From an uncultured Spiribacter sp. (GTDB lineage: Bacteria > Pseudomonadota > Gammaproteobacteria > Nitrococcales > Nitrococcaceae): 36,156 nucleotides of DNA. How positions within the stretch are numbered: position 1 is the stretch's first letter; each line of letters opens with the position of its first letter. A program made the position numbers and the translations under genes. This document shows positions 24,843 to 31,914 of the stretch, piece after piece. Under the pieces are notes generated by a model, which was not told where the DNA came from, ran no database searches, and was given only the letters and a program-made list of their open reading frames with translations. Location: positions 1 to 36,156 of the forward strand of contig CALGDM010000010.1 in the NCBI GenBank assembly GCA_937884605.1, given 5' to 3'.

Positions 24843-25575
24843 GCTGGGCATACACATCACCGGATCCGGCGGATTCCGCTGGCCCGGCCAGCCAGTCAGA
24901 CAGTCCCTCGGCGGTCTGCCATGAGCGAAACCGCAGGCGTCGCTGCTCGCCGACGGTGACGTTGTAGCGATAGTTGCCCAGCGCCTCGAGGCGATCTACA
25001 CAGGCGCGGGCCCGATCCAGACTGCCGGCCACATATTCGAACGACAGCGCCGGCAGGGCCTGCTGCAGGCCGTTGAGCACCGCCTCCTCGGCGCCTTCCA
25101 CGTCAATCTTGCAAAACCCGGGCACGCCGTGGCGGGCGATGAGCGTTTCGAGCGTGATCATCGGCACCGTGATCGAGTGCTCCCAGGCGACCTGCGCAAA
25201 CGACGGATTCTGCTGAGCGATCTCCGATCGCCACTGGGCATTGACGCTCGCCAGCGTGGGATGGCGATCACTCAGCGCCAATGTGGCCTCGCCGGAGTGA
25301 TCCCCCACGGCCTCGTCACTGACCAGCGCCTGGGGATAACGACGCAGCCGCCAGGCCAGCAGCGGCCGCAGTGCCGGTTGCGGCTCGAGCGCCACCACCC
25401 GCGCCCCCAGCGCGGCAAAGGCCAGACTGCGATCTCCCAGATGCGCCCCGATATCAAAAACCGGACGGTCCGGATCAATCAACGGCGCATAGAACCGCCG
25501 CAATCCCGGCTGCCGCCAGGGCGCGGCATAGATCAGCAGCGAGCGTGATAGGCCGATCAGGCGGCGAAGGTTCAT
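24808..25575 (-). CDS. FkbM family SAM-dependent methyltransferase
   Basis: The 255-residue protein has the FkbM pattern: SAM motif PVFDIGAHLGDRSLAFAALGARVVALEPQP (about 46-75), then the later motif ITLETLIARHGVPGFCKIDVEGAEEAVLNGL and FEYV. FkbM-type enzymes O-methylate sugars or polyketides in surface glycans and secondary metabolites; the acceptor is unknown here and no glycan cluster is adjacent. I chose ATG 25575, which overlaps the TGA of the upstream membrane-protein gene as ATGA; an in-frame ATG at 25599 is possible but lies further inside that gene. The N-terminal LRRLIGLSRSLLIYAAPW is basic and hydrophobic and may touch the membrane. Confidence 0.88.
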   Translation of the reverse strand: MNLRRLIGLSRSLLIYAAPWRQPGLRRFYAPLIDPDRPVFDIGAHLGDRSLAFAALGARVVALEPQPALRPLLAWRLRRYPQALVSDEAVGDHSGEATLALSDRHPTLASVNAQWRSEIAQQNPSFAQVAWEHSITVPMITLETLIARHGVPGFCKIDVEGAEEAVLNGLQQALPALSFEYVAGSLDRARACVDRLEALGNYRYNVTVGEQRRLRFRSWQTAEGLSDWLAGPAESAGSGDVYAQLTEPDAPDRRQ

Positions 25576-26837
25576 AGCCAGAATGTACTCCCTGTCCACA
25601 GCCCACCGGCAACAATCACCGCGCCCAGGCCCAGACCGACCAGCGCGCCCATGCGGCCACGGGCGATCGCCACGGCAAGGCCGAGTTTGACCAGGGTATT
25701 GGCCATCGCGGCAATCACCACCCCGCGTTCGGCCACCGTTGCGTCGAGTCCGTCACCCACCATGCGCGAGAGTGACAGCGTGATCGCATCAACATCGGTC
25801 AGCCCCGAGACCAGTGCCAGTGCATAGATGCCGGCATCACCGGCGTAGCGCCGCAACGCCTCGCCCGCCACCATCACCGCGGCCAGCAACAGCGCAAAGC
25901 GCAGCGCCGTGGCCAGCTCGAACGGGCGTTGCATGGGGGGCTGCGAAGCGCCCTTGCCGCCATCACGCGCTTGCCATGCCAGCACCGCGGTGGCAACGGC
26001 ACCCACCCCGCTCATCAACACCACCGGGACGATCAGTCCAGCGAGCATGGCCGGCTGGATTGCCCCCACGAGCACCAGCATTCGCGGGAACATCGTGGTG
26101 CTCGCCATGACCACCGCGGCGGCGAATAACGGCTGATAAGCGCGCTGACCGCGACCCGCCCGCGACAGCGTCAGGGTCAGCGCGGTCGACGAGGCAAGCC
26201 CCGCGAACAGCCCGGTCAACAGGATGCCACGGCGCGGCCCGGTCAACCGCACGGCGAAGTGCCCGACAAACCCAATGGCGCTGATCAGCACCACCATGGT
26301 CCAGAGAGTACGGGGGTTGAGCGCCTGCCAGGGCCCATAGCCCTGGTCGGGTAGCAACGGCAGAACCACCGCGGTAATCAGCGCCAGCTGCAGAATGGCA
26401 CGCATTTCCACGCCGTCGACGCGGCGCAGCAGCGCGTGTAACCGGGGCTTGAATCCCAGCACCGTGGCCGTGATGACACCGCCCGCGGTGGCGAGCAATG
26501 GCGTCGATGCGCTGGTCATTACGCCCAGCAGAAACGTCACCAGCGCGGCGATTTCGGTCGTAATACCGCGGTCGTCGCCGGCCTGCGAGCGGCGTCGATA
26601 ACCGATCACCAGCAGTGCGGCCACCGCCGCCAACGCCACGCCCACCAGCAGTCGTCCGGTCTGCTCGGCGAGCACGCCGGCCAACCCGCCGGCAAAGCCG
26701 ATCAGGATGAACGTCCGCAGGCCCGCTACGCGGCCACCTTCGGCCACGTCGCGGCGCTGCCAGCCACGCTCGAGGCCGATGACCGCCCCGATTGCCAGCG
26801 CCGCGGCCAGCGCCAGCCAATGCCCGCTGCCTGTCAT
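25572..26837 (-). CDS. MgtC/SapB family membrane protein with DUF4010 domain
   Basis: The 421-residue protein has an N-terminal MgtC/SapB region (1 to about 135) with the GAVIGLERGWQRR motif and RTFILIGFAGGLAG, then a DUF4010 region (about 175-395) with many helices (GPRRGILLTGLFAGLASSTALTLTLSR, ALVSGLTDVDAITLSLSRM). About 12 membrane segments are visible. MgtC relatives influence magnesium homeostasis and the F-type ATP synthase in pathogens, but function of the DUF4010-containing version is not established. It could be a transporter. The stop overlaps the FkbM start by ATGA. It is divergent from the NYN gene, with about 30 nt between starts. Confidence 0.87.
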   Translation of the reverse strand: MTGSGHWLALAAALAIGAVIGLERGWQRRDVAEGGRVAGLRTFILIGFAGGLAGVLAEQTGRLLVGVALAAVAALLVIGYRRRSQAGDDRGITTEIAALVTFLLGVMTSASTPLLATAGGVITATVLGFKPRLHALLRRVDGVEMRAILQLALITAVVLPLLPDQGYGPWQALNPRTLWTMVVLISAIGFVGHFAVRLTGPRRGILLTGLFAGLASSTALTLTLSRAGRGQRAYQPLFAAAVVMASTTMFPRMLVLVGAIQPAMLAGLIVPVVLMSGVGAVATAVLAWQARDGGKGASQPPMQRPFELATALRFALLLAAVMVAGEALRRYAGDAGIYALALVSGLTDVDAITLSLSRMVGDGLDATVAERGVVIAAMANTLVKLGLAVAIARGRMGALVGLGLGAVIVAGGLWTGSTFWL

Positions 26838-26868
26838 TGCGTTAACCTGTGACGCTTTTCCACGACGG

Positions 26869-27480
26869 ATGCCCCTGATGCGACGACTCTGGCTGATCGA
26901 TGCAAGCTACATCCATGCCAACAATCTTGCACTGCTGGGTAGCCAGCGGCGCATCGACTACCTGCGACTGCGCGAGCTGATCGAGCACGAGCTCGGCCCG
27001 CTGTGGCGCGGCTACTTCCTCAATTCCGCGCAGGACGAACCCAACGAGGGGCGGGATCGTTTTCACAACTGGCTGCAGACCGCGGCGCCTCATGGTCCCA
27101 ACCTTATCGTCAAGCTCTACGGGCTCAAAAGCGAGCGGGTGCGAAGCGCCTGGTGCGCCGACTGTGGCACCAAGGTTGACCTGCGCTGCCCCCACGGCAA
27201 CGGCCAGCATCGGCTGTTCAATCAGCGCCAGATGGGTGTGGATGTCGGGCTTGCCTCGCTGGCACTCATCCATCGCGAGCGCTACGACAGCCTGGTCCTG
27301 TCCTCGGGCGATGGCGATCTGCTGGATGCCGTGGAGCACCTCTCGGAAGCCGGCAAGCGCATCGAGCTGGCGGTATTCAGCACCGGGGTGGCCACCGACC
27401 TTCAGGCCCGGTCCGACCGGGTCCTCTGGCTCGATGACCACCTGCCGGCACTCACCGGTCAGGAAGGGCCAGACGCCTAG
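26869..27480 (+). CDS. NYN-domain (PIN-like) ribonuclease with internal Cys/His cluster
   Basis: The protein of about 203 residues has the NYN/PIN-like nuclease fold: Asp11 in LWLIDASYIHANN, QMGVDVGLASLAL with Asp125, and SSGDGDLLDAVEHLSEAGKRIEL with Asp148 and Asp150. These acidic residues would bind Mg or Mn for RNA cleavage. Between the second and third segments lies WCADCGTKVDLRCPHGNGQH, with C96, C99, C107 and H109 or H114 suggesting a zinc site. Two in-frame ATG codons exist (26869, 26878); neither has a strong Shine-Dalgarno, and the first is used. Bacterial NYN proteins include LabA-like proteins and RNA-processing nucleases; substrate is unknown. The TAG stop shares CTAG with the M42 peptidase. 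Confidence 0.82.
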   Translation: MPLMRRLWLIDASYIHANNLALLGSQRRIDYLRLRELIEHELGPLWRGYFLNSAQDEPNEGRDRFHNWLQTAAPHGPNLIVKLYGLKSERVRSAWCADCGTKVDLRCPHGNGQHRLFNQRQMGVDVGLASLALIHRERYDSLVLSSGDGDLLDAVEHLSEAGKRIELAVFSTGVATDLQARSDRVLWLDDHLPALTGQEGPDA

Positions 27481-28712
27481 CCGGGATGACGCTTCGGCGT
27501 CGCCTGGTCAAGGCGCGGGTGCTGGTTGCGGAAGCGCTCGGCCAGCGTGCCCGGTGCGCTCTCCTCGGCATCCAGCGCCTTGAGCGTTTCCGCCACGGCG
27601 TGGGTGCAGGCCAGCACATCCCGGGTGCAGCCGCTCTCCGAGATGGTGTGCATGTTGCGGATCGGCATGCCCACCGAGGTCGCCGCGCAATCGACGTTGC
27701 CGAGCACACCGGCCATGCCGTCGGTCCCGGTATCCGGGCCCACCGCGTCGCGCTGGATCGGGATATCGTGCTCGCGGGCGACCGCCTCGATGCGGCGGTT
27801 GAGCTGCTCGCTCACGATCGCGCCAACGCTCATGGTAAAGCCCTTGCCCATGGTCACCGGCGACATGCGCTTGTCACCAATGCCCGGTGCCGCCACAAAG
27901 TCATGATTGACGTCGACGCCGATGATGGCATCGGGGCGCATTTCACTGACCAGCACCCGGCTGCCGAAGCGCCCGATCTCTTCATAGGTGGCGGCGGCGA
28001 ACAGCATCCGGATATTCGACGGCCCGCCGGCCTCGGCCACCAGACGCGCGGATTCCGCCGCCACAAAGCAGCCGAGACCGTTGTCGAGATAGGCCCCGTA
28101 GAACGTATCCGGGCTGAACCCGCGCCGGATGGGACGGTTCATGAGCAGGCTGTCACCGGGCCGGATGCCCAGATCCTCCACCTGCTTTTTCTTGTCCTCG
28201 CCGTGGATCTGCAGCTCGACGTAGAGCTGCTCCTTTTTGACGCCCTGATCACCCGAGCGGACCTTGGGATCGGCGAAGTGGATCGCGCCCAATGCCTCGA
28301 CGGTGCCCCCGTCAAAGCGGCGGTACGATCCGGGGGATTCCGGATCCTCGCTGAACAGGCTCACCTCGTGGCCGATCAACGTGGTGGGCAGAAACGAATC
28401 ACTATTGATCCAGATCTTGCCGTCCTCGCCAATGCTTCGCACCTGCATGCGGATCTTGTCGGCGTGGCCGATGACCATCACCGTAAACAGATCATCGCGG
28501 CCGGGATGGGTATCGAGCACAACGCCGGCATGACCCATGAAATTGCGCACCGCAGCGCCCTTCGGCGCATGTTTTTCCATGTACGGGCGCAGTACGCCCT
28601 GAGTCATGGCCGCCTCGAGGCCGATCGGGCTGGGCGCGGCCAGAATGTCGTGGATGAACGTAAACTGCTCATCGGGCATGGACTCGGTCCACGGCTTGGC
28701 GTGATCGGCCAT
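27477..28712 (-). CDS. M42 family metallopeptidase (glutamyl aminopeptidase/TET-like)
   Basis: M42 enzymes are cobalt- or zinc-dependent aminopeptidases, often forming large cytosolic TET shells. The 411-residue protein has the expected metal and catalytic residues: His83 in IGHADKIRM, Asp210 in GAYLDNGLGC, Glu244-Glu245 in TYEEIGRFG, Asp267 in GVDVNHD, and the late His in NMHTISE. No signal peptide is present. The segment of about 120-185, including GEDKKKQVEDLG, corresponds to the dimerisation domain. I chose ATG 28712 because GGGAG lies about 9 nt upstream; an ATG at 28739 would add nine residues without a ribosome site. It is divergent from ogt and ends tail to tail with the NYN gene. Confidence 0.9.
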   Translation of the reverse strand: MADHAKPWTESMPDEQFTFIHDILAAPSPIGLEAAMTQGVLRPYMEKHAPKGAAVRNFMGHAGVVLDTHPGRDDLFTVMVIGHADKIRMQVRSIGEDGKIWINSDSFLPTTLIGHEVSLFSEDPESPGSYRRFDGGTVEALGAIHFADPKVRSGDQGVKKEQLYVELQIHGEDKKKQVEDLGIRPGDSLLMNRPIRRGFSPDTFYGAYLDNGLGCFVAAESARLVAEAGGPSNIRMLFAAATYEEIGRFGSRVLVSEMRPDAIIGVDVNHDFVAAPGIGDKRMSPVTMGKGFTMSVGAIVSEQLNRRIEAVAREHDIPIQRDAVGPDTGTDGMAGVLGNVDCAATSVGMPIRNMHTISESGCTRDVLACTHAVAETLKALDAEESAPGTLAERFRNQHPRLDQATPKRHPG

Positions 28713-28790
28713 AGAAAAGGCTCCCTGTCGTTGTTTCACGCGGATTTTTCAGGCGCTAGCATAACGCGTTCAAGCCACAAGGAGCAGCCC

Positions 28791-29294
28791 GTGGGCCTGC
28801 CTGCTATCGAGATCATTGCCGTTGAGCGGCGCCCCGCGAGCCCGCATCGGGCGCTGTGGCATGGCCCATGGGGGACGCTTCTGCTGATCGGTGATGCACA
28901 GTACCTGAGTGCCGCGGTATTCCAGGGACCGGCGCCGAGCCGACCGGGACTGGCCCGGCCCCTGCCTGCGCCCTGGGGCGGACGACTGCGGCTGCGACTG
29001 GCCCTGCAGGGGACCGCTTTCCAGATCCAGGTCTGGCGCGCGCTGGCCGAACTCCGCGCTGGCGAGCCGGTCAGTTACAGCGAGCTGGCCGCCCGCATTG
29101 ATCGACCCAATGCGGCCCGGGCCGTGGCCTCAGCCGTTGCCGCCAACCCGGTCCCGGTTTTGCTGCCCTGCCACCGGGTCATTCGACGCAACGGCCAGAT
29201 CGGCCAATACATCGGCGGGCCGGCCCGCAAGCAACGCCTGCTGATCGACGAGCGCACTCACAGGAGAGACCCCGATGTTCACGAACGCCCCTGA
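28791..29294 (+). CDS. ogt: Methylated-DNA-[protein]-cysteine S-methyltransferase (Ogt)
   Basis: The protein removes O6-alkyl groups from guanine by irreversible transfer to its own cysteine. The 167-residue sequence has a short N-terminal domain (1-70) and the DNA-binding/active domain with FQIQVWRALAELRAGEPVSYSELA, the Arg-finger region NAARAVASAVAANP, and the acceptor PCHRVI with Cys127. The GTG start at 28791 is preceded by AAGGAG at 6 nt, an excellent ribosome site. The reading frame is open far upstream but that part is antisense to the M42 gene. The last 20 nt overlap the photolyase-like gene, so alkylation repair and a putative light-dependent repair or sensing protein are made together. 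Confidence 0.93.
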   Translation: MGLPAIEIIAVERRPASPHRALWHGPWGTLLLIGDAQYLSAAVFQGPAPSRPGLARPLPAPWGGRLRLRLALQGTAFQIQVWRALAELRAGEPVSYSELAARIDRPNAARAVASAVAANPVPVLLPCHRVIRRNGQIGQYIGGPARKQRLLIDERTHRRDPDVHERP

Positions 29295-30519
29295 GGCCAG
29301 CCACCCCGCGGGATCCGCCCGGCTCGAAGCCTTCATCCCCCACGCCGGTGCCGACTATGCGCGCGGCCGCAATCACGACCTGGGGCCGGACGGCGATAAC
29401 GCGGTCTCCGCCCTGTCGCCCTGGCTGCGGCATCGTCTGCTGCTCGAGGAGACGGCCATCGACGCCGCGATCGAAGCCCACGGCCTGGATGGCGCCGAAA
29501 AGTTCATCCAGGAGGTCTGCTGGCGGACCTACTGGAAGGGTTATCTCGAGCGCCGGCCGGTGCACTGGCACGACTACCGCGCCGCCTGCGACGAGGCCCA
29601 CGAGCAGGTGACAAAGGACCGGCGGCTCGCCGCCGACCTGCAGGCTGCGCTGGACGGCAATACCGACATCGACGCCTTCAACTTCTGGGTACATGAACTG
29701 CGCGAGACCGGGTATCTGCACAATCACGCCCGGATGTGGTTTGCGAGTATCTGGGTGTTCACCCTCGAGCTGCCCTGGGCGCTGGGCGCGGATTTTTTCC
29801 TGCGCCATCTGCTCGACGGCGATCCCGCCTCGAATACCCTGTCCTGGCGCTGGGTGGCCGGGCTGCACACACCGGGCAAGCCCTATATCGCCCGCTCATC
29901 GAACATCAACAAGTACACCCAGGGCCGATTCAACCCCGGCTATCGCATCAACACCCAGGTCGAGATCCCCGAGGGTGTCGAGCGCCCGCCGGTGGGCCCG
30001 CCACCGCTGGCGGTGGACTGGCGGATGACGCCCACCACCGGCCTGCTGATCACCGAGGATGATCTGCTCCCCGAGTCCCTTTTCGGCGAGCGGGACTGGC
30101 CAGTGGTGATCGCCGTGCAGAGCACTGACTGGCGCAGCAGCGGCCCCGTGGCCGACCGGCCCCGGGCGTTTGCCGCCGACGGCCTTGCCGATGCCCTTGC
30201 CCGCAACCCGGGGCGCCAGGCAGTGGGGCCGGTGGATCTGGCAACCGCCGAGGGACTGACCGCCGTGCGCGATGCCGCCGCCGCGGCCGGCGTCGATACG
30301 CTGCTCACGCCCTATGTGCCGATTGGCCCCACCGCGGATGCCATGGCGGCGCTCGATACGGTTCTGGGTGCCGCCGGCATCCGCCGTCAGGCCGTGCCCC
30401 GGGACTGGGACGTTCTCCACTGGCCGGCCTCCACCCACGGGTTTTTCCGTTTCTGGAAGGCCGCGCGGCCGCTGATCATGGAGCGCACCAGTGCGGGCTC
30501 TCTGTCGCGCGGGGGGTGA
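29275..30519 (+). CDS. Photolyase/cryptochrome-like FAD-binding protein with apparently swapped domain order
   Basis: The 414-residue protein starts directly with the helical FAD-binding domain of the photolyase/cryptochrome family: ALSPWLRHRLLLEE (46-59), FIQEVCWRTYWKGYL (78-92), LHNHARMWFASIWVFTLELPW (148-168, like the N-x-R-M-x-x-A-S-F motif), HLLDGDPASNTLSWRWVAG (178-196) and YTQGRFNP (214-221). The usual N-terminal antenna-binding alpha/beta domain is missing in front. Instead, residues about 275-402 form an alpha/beta region (WPVVIAVQSTDWR through DTLLTPYVPIGPTADAM) ending in THGFFRFWKAARPLI, which recalls the TPFWRAW linker that normally joins the antenna domain to the FAD domain. This suggests circular permutation. 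It could be a functional photolyase or a blue-light sensor. The start overlaps ogt by 20 nt; GGAGAG lies about 7 nt upstream. Confidence 0.83.
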   Translation: MFTNAPEASHPAGSARLEAFIPHAGADYARGRNHDLGPDGDNAVSALSPWLRHRLLLEETAIDAAIEAHGLDGAEKFIQEVCWRTYWKGYLERRPVHWHDYRAACDEAHEQVTKDRRLAADLQAALDGNTDIDAFNFWVHELRETGYLHNHARMWFASIWVFTLELPWALGADFFLRHLLDGDPASNTLSWRWVAGLHTPGKPYIARSSNINKYTQGRFNPGYRINTQVEIPEGVERPPVGPPPLAVDWRMTPTTGLLITEDDLLPESLFGERDWPVVIAVQSTDWRSSGPVADRPRAFAADGLADALARNPGRQAVGPVDLATAEGLTAVRDAAAAAGVDTLLTPYVPIGPTADAMAALDTVLGAAGIRRQAVPRDWDVLHWPASTHGFFRFWKAARPLIMERTSAGSLSRGG

Positions 30520-30575
30520 ATATGAAAGAATGCGCGCAATAACAACGACTCGCACTGCAAGAGAGAGGGCTAATC

Positions 30576-31874
30576 ATGAGCACCTATCAGGTCCCCGCCG
30601 ACGGCGCCCCGGTCACCCTGGACAATGGCGTACTCAACGTCCCCGACAACCCGATCATCACCTACATCGAGGGGGATGGCATTGGTGTTGATATCACCCC
30701 GGTGATGCAGCGCGTGGTGGATGCCGCGGTGGAGAAGGCCTATGGCGGCAGCCGCAAGGTGCACTGGATGGAAGTGCTTGCCGGCGAGAAGGCCAACAAC
30801 GAAGTCGGCGCCTGGCTGCCCGACGAGACCGTTGATGCCATTCGCAAGTACCTGATCTCGATCAAGGGGCCGATGACCACGCCGGTGGGCGGCGGCATCC
30901 GCTCACTCAACGTCGCCCTGCGCCAGGTGCTTGACCTGTATGTCTGCCAGCGCCCGGTGCGCTGGTTCAACGGTGTTCCCTCGCCGGTCAAAAACCCCGA
31001 TCAGGTCGATATGGTGATCTTTCGCGAGAACACCGAAGACATCTACGCCGGGATCGAGTTCGAAGCCGGCTCCGAGGAAAACGAGCGCTTCAAGCAGCTG
31101 CTCGCCGAGCATTTCCCCTCCGCGCACGCCAATATCCGCTTCCCCGATGAGTGCGGCTTCGGCATCAAGCCGATCTCGCGCGAGGGCACCGAGCGGCTGG
31201 TGCGGGGCGCGATCCGCTATGCCATCGATAACAAGCGCGAGTCGGTGACGATTGTCCACAAGGGCAACATCATGAAATACACCGAAGGCGCCTTCCGGAC
31301 CTGGGCCTATGAACTGGCCGAGCGCGAGTTTGCCAACGAGACCTACACCTGGGCGGAGTGGGAGCGCACCGTGGCCGAGAAGGGCCAGGAAGCCGCCAAC
31401 GCCGAGCAGGACGCTGCCGTCGCCGCCGGCAAGATCCTGGTCAAGGATTCCATCGCTGACATCACCCTCCAGCAGGTACTCACCCGGCCCACCGACTTCG
31501 AGGTGATCGCTACCATGAACCTCAACGGTGATTACCTCTCCGACGCGCTGGCCGCACAGGTCGGCGGCATCGGCATTGCCCCCGGCGGCAATATCAACGA
31601 GCAGACCGGGCATGCGGTGTTCGAGGCCACCCACGGCACGGCGCCCAAGTACGCCGGCCGCGACATGGTCAACCCGGGCTCGCTGGTCCTCTCCGCGGAG
31701 ATGATGCTGCGACATCTGGGCTGGTCCGAGGCCGCCGATCTCATCCTGACCGGCATGGATTCGGCCATCGCCAGCAAGCATGTCACCTACGACTTTGCCC
31801 GTCTGATGGACGGCGCCACCAAGGTGAGCTGCTCGCAGTTTGGCGAGGCCATGATCAAGCGCATGCAGGCCTGA
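30576..31874 (+). CDS. icd: Isocitrate dehydrogenase, NADP-dependent
   Basis: The enzyme oxidatively decarboxylates isocitrate to 2-oxoglutarate in the TCA cycle, making NADPH. The 432-residue protein closely follows E. coli Icd: [10 protein letters not shown] near the start, [15 protein letters not shown] with the regulatory phosphorylation Ser110 (E. coli Ser113), [12 protein letters not shown], the [15 protein letters not shown] metal-site Asp region, and [13 protein letters not shown]. Conservation of the Ser region and the adjacent aceK show that activity is controlled by reversible phosphorylation. The ATG has GAGAGG about 9 nt upstream. It follows the photolyase-like gene after 56 nt and precedes aceK by 40 nt, an icd-aceK pair instead of the E. 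coli aceBAK operon. Confidence 0.97.
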   Translation: MSTYQVPADGAPVTLDNGVLNVPDNPIITYIEGDGIGVDITPVMQRVVDAAVEKAYGGSRKVHWMEVLAGEKANNEVGAWLPDETVDAIRKYLISIKGPMTTPVGGGIRSLNVALRQVLDLYVCQRPVRWFNGVPSPVKNPDQVDMVIFRENTEDIYAGIEFEAGSEENERFKQLLAEHFPSAHANIRFPDECGFGIKPISREGTERLVRGAIRYAIDNKRESVTIVHKGNIMKYTEGAFRTWAYELAEREFANETYTWAEWERTVAEKGQEAANAEQDAAVAAGKILVKDSIADITLQQVLTRPTDFEVIATMNLNGDYLSDALAAQVGGIGIAPGGNINEQTGHAVFEATHGTAPKYAGRDMVNPGSLVLSAEMMLRHLGWSEAADLILTGMDSAIASKHVTYDFARLMDGATKVSCSQFGEAMIKRMQA

Positions 31875-31914
31875 TCCGCCACCCCACCGATTCGTAACGG
31901 CCGCGGAGCATCCC

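Noticed and set aside
27486-28790. Upstream extension of the ogt reading frame
   Set aside because: The frame is open by chance opposite the M42 peptidase. The GTG at 28791 has an excellent Shine-Dalgarno and gives the correct Ogt length.
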